Positions 1-9,620 of a stretch of DNA of 64,000 bases are shown in pieces. Below the pieces are notes generated by a model. It had not been told where the DNA came from, searched no databases, and saw only the letters and a list, made by a program, of their open reading frames with translations. Position 1 is the first letter of the stretch; the number at the start of each line of letters is the position of its first letter. The DNA is taken from positions 248,001 to 312,000 of the forward strand of contig JASBNA010000049.1 of assembly GCA_038087015.1 (NCBI GenBank). Reading direction: 5' to 3'. The position numbers were made by a program, and so were the translations under genes. The stretch comes from Cerrena zonata. Its lineage: Eukaryota; Basidiomycota; Agaricomycetes; Polyporales; Cerrenaceae.

Positions 1-803
1 TTATGGAATATATCAATTTAGAAACAGAAGATCCATTGAAGCATGAATTAGTTCCATATAAAGATTGGCCGCGTGAAGGAAGTATAAAGTTTGTTAATTT
101 TACATTGAAATATGCAAATAGCATAAAGCCAGTTTTGAAAAACATTAACTGTGAAATCACCCCTGGGACCAAAGTAAGTTTAGTTGGCAAAACTGGAGCA
201 GGGAAATCCACCTTTACTTTAGCAATCTTTAGACTTTTAAATCCCATGGGAGGAAAGATTGAAATAGATGGGATCAATATTGCCAAAATTGGACTTTATG
301 AATTAAGGCATAAACTCAGTATAGTTCCCCAAGGAAGTCAAACTATTATTGGAAGCGTTCGAGATAAACTTGATCCTTGTAAACAATTTAACGATGACCA
401 ACTTTGGAAAGTATTAGAACTAGTTAAATTGAAAAATCATGTTCAGAGACTTGGATCATTAGATGCCCCATTGGATGAGTCTGGCAATAATTTTTCCTTA
501 GGTCAAAAAAACTTGCTTTCTTTGGCAAGATCTCTATTGGTACCTTCAAAGATATTAGTACTCGACGAAGCTACATCATCGCTTGATTTAAACACGGTTC
601 GAATCATAAGAGATGTCATCAAGAATGAATTTCAAAATTCAACAATCATTACCATAGCGCACAGACTAGATACAATCATGGACAGTGACAAGGTATTACT
701 ATTGGAGAACGGAGAAGTTGTTGAATTTGACCTGCCTTTGACTTTATTAAAGGATGCAAATTCCAAATTTTTCAATTTTTGCGCAGAGGGTCTAATAGAT
801 TGA
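1..803 (+). CDS. ABCC-type ABC transporter, C-terminal nucleotide-binding domain (5' end outside window)
   Basis: This is the second ATP-binding domain and C-terminus of a multidrug-resistance-associated (ABCC) full transporter; the rest lies upstream of base 1. From the first in-window Met, 266 residues are visible. They show a Walker A (GKTGAGKS, about residue 62), a Q-loop (VPQGSQ), a signature motif in slightly variant form (FSLGQ), Walker B followed by the catalytic Glu (ILVLDEATSSLD) and the switch His (IAHRLDT). All ATPase residues are present, so this half looks active. Yeast members (Ycf1, Bpt1, Ybt1, Yor1 types) pump glutathione conjugates, bile acids or drugs across the vacuolar or plasma membrane. 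I cannot tell which subtype this is without the membrane domains. The Met at base 3 is internal, not a start. Confidence 0.88.
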   Translation, partial: MEYINLETEDPLKHELVPYKDWPREGSIKFVNFTLKYANSIKPVLKNINCEITPGTKVSLVGKTGAGKSTFTLAIFRLLNPMGGKIEIDGINIAKIGLYELRHKLSIVPQGSQTIIGSVRDKLDPCKQFNDDQLWKVLELVKLKNHVQRLGSLDAPLDESGNNFSLGQKNLLSLARSLLVPSKILVLDEATSSLDLNTVRIIRDVIKNEFQNSTIITIAHRLDTIMDSDKVLLLENGEVVEFDLPLTLLKDANSKFFNFCAEGLID

Positions 804-1113
804 ACGCCTCTTGCAGTAGGTACAAACTTAGGTAATTTACAAGTATACTGACCCCGTCTCGTGATGGGATGAATACATAAGCTTATTATTAATTAGATCT
901 TATTTAGAAACAACCGGTGTAGTCCGAAGTGATAAACCTTACGACTATGCGTGTACGGGTGGAAATTTTGAATAAATGCGATGGTCTTATCAGAAGAATT
1001 GATTGGCAGTCAATGGAAAAGATGGGAAGGTTTAGAAAAGGCCGAAATTTCAGACAAGTTTCATTCATTTTTCAGTTTAGTCTTTATTAGCTACTTATTT
1101 ATAATAGTGCAGG
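804..1113. other. Intergenic, ABC transporter 3' end to MFS transporter promoter
   Basis: 310 bases with no coding signal in any frame. It contains one Rap1-like box (GTGTACGGGTGG, 951-962), about 150 bases upstream of the next ATG. No tRNA-like A/B boxes are seen. Confidence 0.6.
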
Positions 1114-2723
1114 ATGCTAGCTAGTGAAGTTTCCAAGAATCGTCGGATTATCCAATGTTTATGTGCCATATTTTGGTGTCTTTTATCAGGAGGACCAATT
1201 TTTGGGTTTGCAGCTTTGAAGCCGGTGTTAATCAAAGAACACATTTATGAGAAGGCTTGTGATATCTCGATCAACTCTACGGATAGTCTTTTGAGCTATG
1301 GATTAAATCCTGATCATTTCACTCCAATTACATCTCAGTTGTTCAACATGATGAGCACTAATGAAGAGTCCCCCATTGCTAAATGTACTGCTCAAGATTT
1401 GAAATTGAATATGATGTTCACCGTGGGTGCCGTTATGACAAATGTTAGTGCATTAGTTATTGGAAGAGTATTGGATATATATGGACCAAGAGTTTGTGGA
1501 ATGATTGGAGCCATATTTCTTTACTTAGCATGTTTTATTTTCATGTTCAATAAAGCATTGAGTAAAGTACCAATGTTTGATCCATATTTGATTGGATATG
1601 CAAGTATGGCATTAGGAGGACCATTTGCATATATATCCAGTTTCCAATTGAGTAATAGTTTCCCTCAATACAGTGGCAGTATATTAGCTATATTGACTGG
1701 GGCTTTTGACTCTTCAAGTGCGGTATTCTTATTTTATAGAATTTTTTATAATAAGAGTGGAGGAAGCTTTAAATTGGATAAGTTTTTCGGGATTTATTTG
1801 GCGGTTCCAGTTTTCATAACTTTAGCCCAAGTTTTGGTAATGCCCGGGGATTCCTATAAAACTTCGGGTGACACCACCTTATGTGTTGATGATGGTGCCA
1901 ATCGTCAAGAGCAGGATGAAGAAAGTGCAGTTGAAGAAACCGATTCGTTATTAAACACCCATCATTCCCAGCATTCCGATTATAATACCAGTGGTAGACG
2001 CGATTCAATTGGGGACGCTTTGAAACAACCGTATGCCACTGAGGGAGAAGTCACTTTGGTCGAACACAGTGGAGGAGTTTTTGGAATCTTACATGGATAT
2101 TCCTGCCCAGTATCAATTGAAGACTCCTTGGTTCTATTTGATGTGTTTATTTGCCACGATTCAAATGTTAAGATTGAACTATTTCGTTGCCACGATCAAT
2201 ACCCAATACGGATACTTATTTCAATCGTTTGCCAAAGCCGACAAATTAACCAGATTATTTCGACATTGCATTACCCTTGGGAGGAGTGATTTCGATCCCA
2301 TTTGTGGGAATGTTTTTAGACAACTGCTCGACCGTTTTGGTTTTGGCCGTGTTATTGGCAGTCTCCTTGATCATTGGTGTCTTGGGATTACTGGCCAATT
2401 ACATTGCTGCCGTTGTCAACGTCTTAATGTTTGTTGGTTATAGACCGTTTTTTTACACTGCAGTGTCTGATTTTTGTGCTAAGGTCTTTGGTTTCGATAC
2501 GTTTGGAACCGTTTACGGTTCCATCATCTGTATCTCTGGTATTATCAATTTTGGCCAAAGTCTTTTGGATCAAGCAACTCACAATAACTTCAACATGAAC
2601 CCAACCCCAATAAATATCATGTTGGTCATGGCTACTGTCTTCATTGGTCTTTTAACCGTGGGCTACACCCAGCACCAAGCCAAGCTTTATAGGTCAAGGA
2701 AACTAAACCAATCCCATTCTTAA
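1114..2723 (+). CDS. FMP42: FMP42-like major facilitator transporter (SLC43 family), broken by two indels
   Basis: This is a 12-helix transporter of the Fmp42 / SLC43 (LAT3-like) branch of the major facilitator superfamily, probably in the vacuolar or another internal membrane; the substrate is not established in yeast. The N-terminal half (start ATG 1114, hydrophobic helices, loop motif GRVLDIYGPR) is in frame 1. At about 2100 the frame moves by +1: HGY must join to PAQYQLKTPWFY, followed by a strong membrane segment LMCLFATIQM. At about 2252 it moves by +1 again, joining AKADKLT to DYFDIALPLGG. The last part runs to the stop at 2721-2723. Both breaks fit one extra base each (T near 2100, A near 2252). 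The hydrophilic central loop (about 1860-2080) is Ser/Asp-rich. I treat it as one functional gene with sequence errors, though a real pseudogene is possible. Confidence 0.8.
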
Positions 2724-3503
2724 TTATGTCAATTCCTTAGATCTTCTCCCGGTTGAATTGCCAACTTAGCGTTTGGAATTAGGCTTTATGTCACTGAAAA
2801 CCATCTACCACTCGAACACTCCCACTCCCTCCCATACTGCACCATCGCTACTCAATGTATATACACCCATACTACACCATCGCTACCCAATATATATACA
2901 TCCACATATACATCCATATATACATATATAAAGATAGTACGACTGCTAAACGTTAAAGCCGTAGCCCAACCCCACCCGTTTTGTGTCAATTAAGAAAGCA
3001 AGTAGTGCACAAACCCAAAAGAAAGCCACTAAAGCCCAGCATCTGCTCTTGTGCAGTACACGGCCGGTTCACAATAGATTTATCTAAAGTTTCAATATAA
3101 AGAAAAAAAAAAAACAGTGACAACGGCAAGAACCTTACATTACGTTAGAAAGTTGGAGTCGGATAAGGTTGATAATGTTATAAGGAGGAATAGCGTATTG
3201 AAATCACGTATATTTACATATTATTATTGTTGTGTATCCAAAGTAATCAGCCCAAAACTTACGAGAAGCTAAAAAATTCCGTAATTCCAGTTTAAATCTC
3301 TAATTGCATCCACAGATCATCAACAAACAAGTTTGGATTCTTCTTGATTCTACGGAAGTAGCGAAGTTACCTCAGGAGCATAAAAGAGAATTTTTTTTTT
3401 CGAAGAAGAGATCGAAAAACCAAAACAAGAGCCCAAAAAATAGAAGCTACTCCACTAATAAACCCAGGACGATATAGATTTAGAAATTGAAGCATTTCAA
3501 TTG
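2724..3503. other. Intergenic, FMP42-like to USP-domain gene
   Basis: 780 bases without coding signal. It holds a 35-bp tandem duplication (2831-2901), TA/CA-rich microsatellite-like sequence (2880-2935), and an A-run near 3104-3115. The part before the next gene is purine-rich (about 3380-3450), as is common in yeast 5' leaders. Confidence 0.6.
2831..2901. repeat. 35-bp direct tandem repeat, two copies
   Basis: Two head-to-tail copies beginning CCCATACTGCACCATCGCTA (2831) and CCCATACTACACCATCGCTA (2866), with a few mismatches and ending in a TATATACA run. It is non-coding and lies between two genes. Confidence 0.85.
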
Positions 3504-5800
3504 ATGACCTCATTATCAGCTGCCAATTCGCCTCCCAGAGTGCACGAGGAACTCACGCCAGCTGAAGCCCGCACCCAAAAGCCATCCCGTCCTATACTAA
3601 CCCATCATAATACTACCCCCGACTTATTTGCAGTTGCACACGATTCTTCTAATGATGATGGCGATAAAGTAGAAACCGCCAAGGGGAATCGACCCCGATC
3701 AGGGTATTTTTCATCTAGTGGATCTGAATCTTCAGATGATTTATTAGTTCAATTAGAAGCTCGTCAATCAGATCAATATAGAAATATCAAGTTTCTGATA
3801 CCTAAAGCTGAATTACATGAACCATATACTAAGAAAAATTATGAAAAACGAGTTAGTTTTGATACTATAAATATTCAATATAGTGATGATTTTGATAATG
3901 ATTTTGATGATTATGAAGATTCTGATTTAGATCCTTATTCCGGTAATTATAAAGGTTATAATTCAAATATTAATGAGTATAATTTTAATAATGCATCTAG
4001 AGGTCGTCGTTTGGATCGAAGTATTACTAGATCTCCTTCACCAAATCAATTTGGTCGTAATCCTTTAGATTCCCCTAGTACTTCCCCAAATCGTCGAATG
4101 CTAAGTCCAATGAGATATAATACAACGGATGTTTCAAGATTTTTAAATCCTTATAGAACAGATTATCCAACAAGACCAATTATTACCCATCGTGGGTGTA
4201 CTTTCACGAAATTTCATAAAAAATTCGAAGATTTATATCTTCGTAAATTATATAACGAAGAAAATAATTGGCTAAAACCCATTTTACCCCTGAGAGTTAT
4301 TCTTGTTTATATTAGTGGTCGTAAACACACTTGGGTTGCTTTGGATTGGATCTTGAGAAACTTCATCGAACACGGTGATTCTATTATTGTCGTGCTGGCC
4401 ATCAATCATGATCTATCGTCTCGTAGAAGATATTCTAATTATCAAAGTCCTCAAAAAATTGTTGCTAAAACTCCTAAAATGAGGTCTCGTCAAAGAAATC
4501 GTCCTGAATATATTAAATTCATTGCTAAAAATATCATGACTTATATTATGGAGGTTATCAATAAAGATATCATTGCTAAAGTTTCGGTTGAAATCGCCGA
4601 AGGAAATCTGAAAAGTGTTTTAAAAGAAATGTATAAGTTATATGAACCAAGTCTTGTTTGTACTGGTACTAAACCAAACATGAGAATTAGTGCTCCTTTA
4701 AAATCTTGGTTATCTTCAAAATTAACTGATCGTTTGGTGAAAAATTTCCCCTTACCAGTTATAGTGGTACCAGCAATGAATATGTCTAATTTCGAAGTGA
4801 ATTTACAAAATGAAATTAATAGTCGTTATGTTGATAAAACTGGAGTTAGGTTTATCCAATGAGTCTTCAATTGTCTCTACAAATTCGGAATTTTCATCTT
4901 CTGATGCTAATCATGAAAAAGATCAAATCGATGATAGTTCATCTATTAATTCGGATGAATCAGTGGGAAGTGATTCGTCTGCTAATTCTTATTCTTCTTA
5001 CGATGAAATCTCAAAACTCTATAAAAACTATCAAAATAATCTTCATGAACAATTAACAGCTTGCAAAAAAGAAGTAATTGATGAAAATTACTTTAGTAAT
5101 TTTGTTAAAGTCATTTCAGATAAATCATCAACTTTTTGTGATGAAGTTCGTTCAGTTGATCCTGACTTTAGAGGTAAAGGTTCAAAATTGGCCAGAGCGA
5201 TAACTGGGTCAAATTCTTTTGGTACTGTTCCGTATAAAACAAAGTCTTTACTTCAACCTTTAGAACATGCTAAATCTACTCTGAGTGCTGCTCTTTCAAC
5301 TCCTGGTTTATCTTATAAAGACTTGAAAAGAAATTTGAAATTAAAACAACAACAACAAACAACAGCAACAGCAACAACAACAGCAACCTCCCACCATCAA
5401 TATAGAACAGCATTCGCCTATTGAACCTCCTCGTAAGAGTGCTTTGAAATTTGTTGATCTACAGTCTCCAAGCAAGGACAGTATAAACATTGGTAATAAC
5501 AACAATTCAAAAGTAGAAAATTTGTCCAAGACTGATTCCTCCAGTAGTCTATCTTCAAAAGATTTAAAGAAACAAGCAAAGGAAGAGAAAAAACTCTTGA
5601 AAAAGAATAAATCTTTAAAGAAATCCTTATCCCATGATATCGATTCGAAACAATCCAGACCAGTGTTAGAACCATTAAAGTCTCATCCTGACATCACCAT
5701 GTTGTCCAAACAATCTTCAGATAATGAAGACTCTTTATCAGATAAGAAAAAACACAAGAAGAAGGGTAGAAATAAATTCTGGAGTTTATTTAAAGTCTAA
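3504..5800 (+). CDS. Fungal universal-stress-protein (Usp) domain protein, long, broken by two indels
   Basis: About 764 residues once two single-base breaks are allowed for. The start is the ATG at 3504. The order is: a Ser/Asp/Asn-rich N-terminus (with an acidic patch near residues 125-150), a UspA-like alpha/beta domain (about residues 255-425: β1 RVILVYISGR, helix TWVALDWIL, last strand LPVIVVPA), then a low-complexity tail with a Gln tract, Ser/Lys-rich blocks and a basic C-terminus (KKHKKKGRNKFW). Frame breaks lie at about 4852 (extra T in GGTTTATCC; continues as SNESSIVST) and about 5358 (extra A inside a CAA run, so the tail is really poly-Gln then PPTINIEQHSPIEPP). Usp domains bind ATP or act in stress signalling; here the glycine-rich nucleotide motif is poor. 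No S. cerevisiae gene comes to mind. Confidence 0.7.
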
Positions 5801-5971
5801 ACCTTATTTATTCAATTCGTATAGCTTCCTTTACTTTTCCTTTTATATTTATTAATGAAAGTCATTTCAATTAATGTACATATTTATCTCCTTTTCATGT
5901 TACAATCAATACATCTTGTAGTGGTTGCTAAATGTATATAGAACCGTTGAAGCATCGTGCAACAACCAAAA

Positions 5972-5984
5972 ACACCCATACATA
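5972..5984 (+). promoter_or_regulatory. Rap1-type site upstream of MID1
   Basis: ACACCCATACATA matches the classical S. cerevisiae Rap1 consensus (ACACCCRYACAYM). It sits about 105 bases before the MID1 start, in the 289-base gap after the USP-domain gene. Binding is inferred from sequence only. Confidence 0.5.
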
Positions 5985-6089
5985 TTCAAGCGATTTTCTT
6001 TTTTTATCTAGATTACAATATTTTAAGATGTATATTCAAGTGGATAAAAGGAGTCAAGTTGCTGCTATATTACATGATTCACTGATATC

Positions 6090-7661
6090 ATGCGACGTTC
6101 CATCCTAACGATAATCACAGCAGTCGTATTTTTCATTCATCTAAGTGTCGGAATAGAAGTAATCGATCAACCGAACTACGTATATGATGTTGGATTTGAT
6201 CTAGATATCGAAGAACCAGCTGCAGCTGTTCAGCTTTTAGGTCTGAGAAATGATAAACTGAAAGGCTTACTGGAATTCACACCCATCAGAAATACTATAG
6301 GACAAAGTGAGTATCAATATTATTCTTTCAGTGTCAACACGTCAAGTGGATTAGGTGAATACTATCAATTTTTGATTTTCCTAACCGGTAATATTTGCGA
6401 ACAGCCAGAGAGTATTGAAGCTAATGAGACTAGTTTATATGTCTATTTTTCATTTAACTCATCCATGTTTCAAAACTTTGAACTTGGTCAACTAGGAACT
6501 TTCAAAAATGGGTACTTCCAAGGTTTAGCCGATGTCCCAATTTCAAATAGTGATGAAAACGAAGATTCGATTTTATATATTGCGGTTCAAGCTCCTGAGC
6601 TAACCAATAGAACCGCAACATGGTCGTACGAGATTGGTGTATCTCAAAATGATTTGGTATTCCAGTGGGATGATAGAACATGGGCTTCATTAGTTGATAC
6701 TGATAACGATTCTGCATTAATTGTCACTGGTAATTTGACTTCTTCCAATGATTATACTAGTTTGAATGCTACTGAATCTCAATATGCGTTATTTATATAC
6801 TCTTATGATTATAAGGACTACTTTAACACTTTGAATAGTAGTTGGTGTGCAGTTAGAAATGGGCCAGCGCTATTTTCAACTTCGAATTTTCAAAGTAGTT
6901 ATACAGATAGAAATGGTGGATTACAACAACAGTTTTATGTATCAGGTTTGAATGAGTCAACCAAATATATTGCCTATTTGGTTTCTGACTTTAAAGGAAC
7001 CAGTTTTGGTGGTGCGGTTTATCAACCATTTGAATTTGAAACCCTAGATAATTCAGCTTGTCAATTAATTTACGATCTTGATTTTTGCTCGAGAGTTGCC
7101 TATTCCGTTCCAGCGGTGAAGGGAATAGATAAAAGGGAGTTGAAGACAATGTATGATGAAAATGCCCACACCTTGTACACCAATTTTTCAAAAGCTTTAC
7201 AACAAATTGCCTGTGACACCGAACAAGATGCAATCTTTTCCCCCATCAAAACTTGTACCGATTGTGCCCAACTGTATAAGGATTGGCTATGCTCGGTGAC
7301 AATTCCAAGATGTACCACTAGAAATCGTACTGGCTATAAATACCGTACCGTGGGAGAATCAAGGAGTACTTTCATAGACGAAGACTTAAAACCAGAATTC
7401 AACTATTATGAAGTTTTGCCCTGTGTGAATGTCTGTCAGGCCATTGTGCGAGACTGTCCTGCTGATTTCGGCTTCCAGTGTCCTCTCACAAACGATACCA
7501 TAAAACAATCTTACTATTGGGATGCTGGTGAAGGGTATGTTTCCTGTAACTTTGTTGGGATCGTTGAGTCAAGTACCAGTTTCGCAGTTAGATCCATACT
7601 AGTGAATTGGCCTTTATTAGTGGTGGTATTCACTTTCCATATTCTCCAACTCTACATATAG
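6090..7661 (+). CDS. MID1: Mid1, regulatory subunit of the high-affinity plasma-membrane calcium channel
   Basis: Mid1 partners with Cch1 to admit calcium during mating, ER stress and membrane stretch. The 523-residue product is close to the family length (548 in S. cerevisiae). It has a signal peptide (about residues 1-21), a large lumenal/extracellular region with many N-glycosylation sequons (for example NTSS, NETS, NSSM, NRTA, NLTS, NATE), a Cys-rich C-terminal region (CQLIYDLDFCSRVAYSVP, then CTDCAQLYKDWLC, and CVNVCQAIVRDC) and a hydrophobic C-terminus (about the last 20 residues), as in other Mid1 proteins. The CSR/CxxC pattern is the part shared with animal FAM155. The frame is intact and the start is the first ATG after an AT-rich leader. 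Confidence 0.93.
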   Translation: MRRSILTIITAVVFFIHLSVGIEVIDQPNYVYDVGFDLDIEEPAAAVQLLGLRNDKLKGLLEFTPIRNTIGQSEYQYYSFSVNTSSGLGEYYQFLIFLTGNICEQPESIEANETSLYVYFSFNSSMFQNFELGQLGTFKNGYFQGLADVPISNSDENEDSILYIAVQAPELTNRTATWSYEIGVSQNDLVFQWDDRTWASLVDTDNDSALIVTGNLTSSNDYTSLNATESQYALFIYSYDYKDYFNTLNSSWCAVRNGPALFSTSNFQSSYTDRNGGLQQQFYVSGLNESTKYIAYLVSDFKGTSFGGAVYQPFEFETLDNSACQLIYDLDFCSRVAYSVPAVKGIDKRELKTMYDENAHTLYTNFSKALQQIACDTEQDAIFSPIKTCTDCAQLYKDWLCSVTIPRCTTRNRTGYKYRTVGESRSTFIDEDLKPEFNYYEVLPCVNVCQAIVRDCPADFGFQCPLTNDTIKQSYYWDAGEGYVSCNFVGIVESSTSFAVRSILVNWPLLVVVFTFHILQLYI

Positions 7662-7909
7662 TCATTCATAGGTGAAGTTTTCATTTGTACGGTTATTCTT
7701 TATTATATACGGTAATATATACAGGCTTACTTGTAATTACTAGTGCTGAAAGTGCTTGTTTGACTGGATTTTTAAAGCTTTTCCTACCATTTTTTCTGGT
7801 GAACCCCTAAAAATTGCACCCATACCCTAAGATAAGCTGTGCCTAAAAAAAAAAAATTACATGATCTACTTGTTCTTCCTACAAACTTAAGTAATATCAA
7901 AGAAAGACA

Positions 7910-8368
7910 ATGCAAATCACATATCTCATCGCTTTCTTTACGTTCTTGACGTCCGTTTGGGCCAGAGCAAGTGACTTTGACCAGGATTACTATGACGATC
8001 AGCAACTCTCGATAGAAAAGGCAAACTTTGGTGCTATAGTTATTTTGACTCCAGTTAATGAAGATTTCCCTGTGCTGGACGAATCACTAACGAGATTAGT
8101 GTCTGAATTATCAACGTATACGGAAGAAGCCTTACACCAGCGAGTCAAGCATGTTTATGACACTTTGTTCTACGGGCTAGCTATTGAATTCACCAACGCC
8201 GAAATCATCGAACAATGGGCATTGAATGAAAACCAAGTTGGGGCTTCATCAGAGGCCTTGCTAAGTGGGTTATATAATGCTTTTACAGAATTCAAACAAA
8301 GAGAGTTACATATGCTCAACGTTCGTTTGGATATCTCAAAGGACGTCGATGTGCTGATCAGCCAGTGA
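7910..8368 (+). CDS. Small predicted secreted protein, unknown family
   Basis: A 152-residue ORF with a clear signal peptide (MQITYLIAFFTFLTSVWA, cleavage likely near residues 18-20). An acidic stretch with Tyr residues follows (DFDQDYYDDQQ), then a helical, Cys-free mature domain. It sits alone between MID1 and RFC3 on the same strand, with about 250 bases upstream and 206 downstream. I do not recognise the family. Base composition and codon use resemble the neighbours. It could be a cell-wall or secretory-pathway protein; no function can be assigned. Confidence 0.55.
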   Translation: MQITYLIAFFTFLTSVWARASDFDQDYYDDQQLSIEKANFGAIVILTPVNEDFPVLDESLTRLVSELSTYTEEALHQRVKHVYDTLFYGLAIEFTNAEIIEQWALNENQVGASSEALLSGLYNAFTEFKQRELHMLNVRLDISKDVDVLISQ

Positions 8369-8466
8369 TTTCTGGCTTAATGTGTTTTTTATGAATTAAC
8401 TAAGCTACCAAGTAGGATTTGAATGAAATATATTATTAAGTATGCTGCTGTTATCGTAGGCCAGTA

Positions 8467-8480
8467 GGATGTACGGGTGT
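8467..8480 (-). promoter_or_regulatory. Rap1/telomere-like box upstream of RFC3
   Basis: GGATGTACGGGTGT; on the other strand ACACCCGTACATCC, a Rap1-type site. It lies about 95 bases before the RFC3 ATG. The same 14-mer occurs at 63435-63448 before MRPL24. Confidence 0.5.
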
Positions 8481-8507
8481 AAACCTAGAGGAAATGGGAA
8501 AAGCCGA

Positions 8508-8513
8508 ACGCGT
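8508..8513. promoter_or_regulatory. MCB element (ACGCGT) upstream of RFC3
   Basis: A palindromic MluI cell-cycle box 62 bases before the RFC3 ATG. MCBs bind MBF (Mbp1-Swi6) and drive G1/S expression of replication genes, which fits RFC3. One copy only, so the regulatory role is inferred. Confidence 0.55.
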
Positions 8514-8574
8514 CTGAAATATTTCAAGACGCTCATCAAGCACTGGAGAGATCATTATACTTCAGCAGCATAAG

Positions 8575-9620
8575 ATGTCAAGCAAACACTCTGAGAAGAA
8601 CTTGCCATGGTATGTCTGGAAGGAGAGGATTTACTGCGAGAGGAGTACTAACGATAACATAGGGTTGAAAAATACCGTCCAACAACACTTGAAGAAGTTT
8701 ATGGTCAACAAGACGTAGTTGATACGGTTAAAAAGTTTGTTCATGAAGGGAAGTTACCCCATTTACTATTCTACGGGCCGCCAGGTACTGGTAAAACCTC
8801 GACAATCATAGCATTGGCCCGAGAAATATACGGGCCAAACTATCGTAATATGGTATTGGAATTGAACGCATCCGACGATAGAGGGATTGATGTTGTTAGA
8901 AATCAAATCAAAGATTTTGCATCAACAATGCAAATTTTCAGTAAAGGGTTTAAATTGATTATATTGGATGAAGCCGATGCAATGACAGGTCCAGCTCAAG
9001 ATAGTTTAAGAAGAACCATTGAAAAATATACTAAAAACACCAGATTTTGTATATTAGCAAACTATGCTCATAAGATAAAACCGGCATTATTATCAAGATG
9101 CACCCGATTCAGATTTCATCCTATACCTGAACAAGCGATCCAAGAAAGAGTTAAGAATGTTATCATTAAGGAAAATCTAAAATTGAATGAGGAAGCTGAA
9201 GCATCGTTATTGAAATTATCGGGTGGAGATATGAGAAGAGCCCTTAATGTATTACAAGCCTGTAAGGCAGCATTGGAAACTGAAGACGATGAAATCGATA
9301 CTAAAATGATATATGAGTGTGTTGGGGCCCCCGATCCAAAAGACGTTGAAACGGTGCTTGACTCTATCTTGAAAGACGATTGGACTACGGCCTATAAGAC
9401 TTTGAATACGTTCAAAGTTACTAAAGGATTAGCCCTCATTGATTTAATAAGTGGCTTTATAGAGATTTTGAACAAGTTTGAATTGAAAAGTAGAAGTCGT
9501 ATTGAAATCTTAAAGGGCCTAAGTGATATAGAATATGGTATTTCCAAAGGTGGTAATGACAAGATTCAAAGCAGTGCCATAATTGGTGTCATTAAGCAAG
9601 CAATGGAAAATGAAGCCTAA
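8575..9620 (+). CDS. RFC3: Replication factor C subunit 3 (clamp loader), two exons
   Basis: A small subunit of the RFC complex, which loads PCNA onto primed DNA and also serves the Rad24, Ctf18 and Elg1 loaders. Exon 1 is 8575-8609 and exon 2 is 8663-9620, giving 330 residues (340 in S. cerevisiae). Splicing joins KNLPW to VEKYRPTTLEEVYG, rebuilding the invariant start of the AAA+ domain. Visible motifs are Walker A (YGPPGTGKTST), Walker B (LIILDEADAMT), the SRC arginine-finger box (LLSRCTRFRF), sensor 2 (GGDMRRALNVLQ) and the C-terminal helical collar. The run ELNASDDRGIDVVRNQIKDF and FSKGFKLIILDEADAM favour Rfc3 over Rfc2 or Rfc4. An MCB and a Rap1-like box lie upstream. Confidence 0.95.
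8610..8662 (+). other. Spliceosomal intron of RFC3 (53 nt)
   Basis: The 5' splice site is GTATGT (8610-8615), the branch site is a perfect TACTAAC (8646-8652) and the acceptor is AG at 8661-8662. Only 11 bases separate the branch adenosine from the end of the intron. Removing it restores the frame across TG|G (Trp). Confidence 0.93.

Noticed and set aside
1114..5800. Genome-wide programmed +1 frameshifting, suggested by breaks at CTC-TGA-T, CAA-TGA-G and TAT-TGA-A.
   Set aside because: Several breaks have no stop or slippery codon nearby, homologous protein sequence usually resumes before the stop, and some breaks go the other way. Sequencing indels explain all of them more simply.
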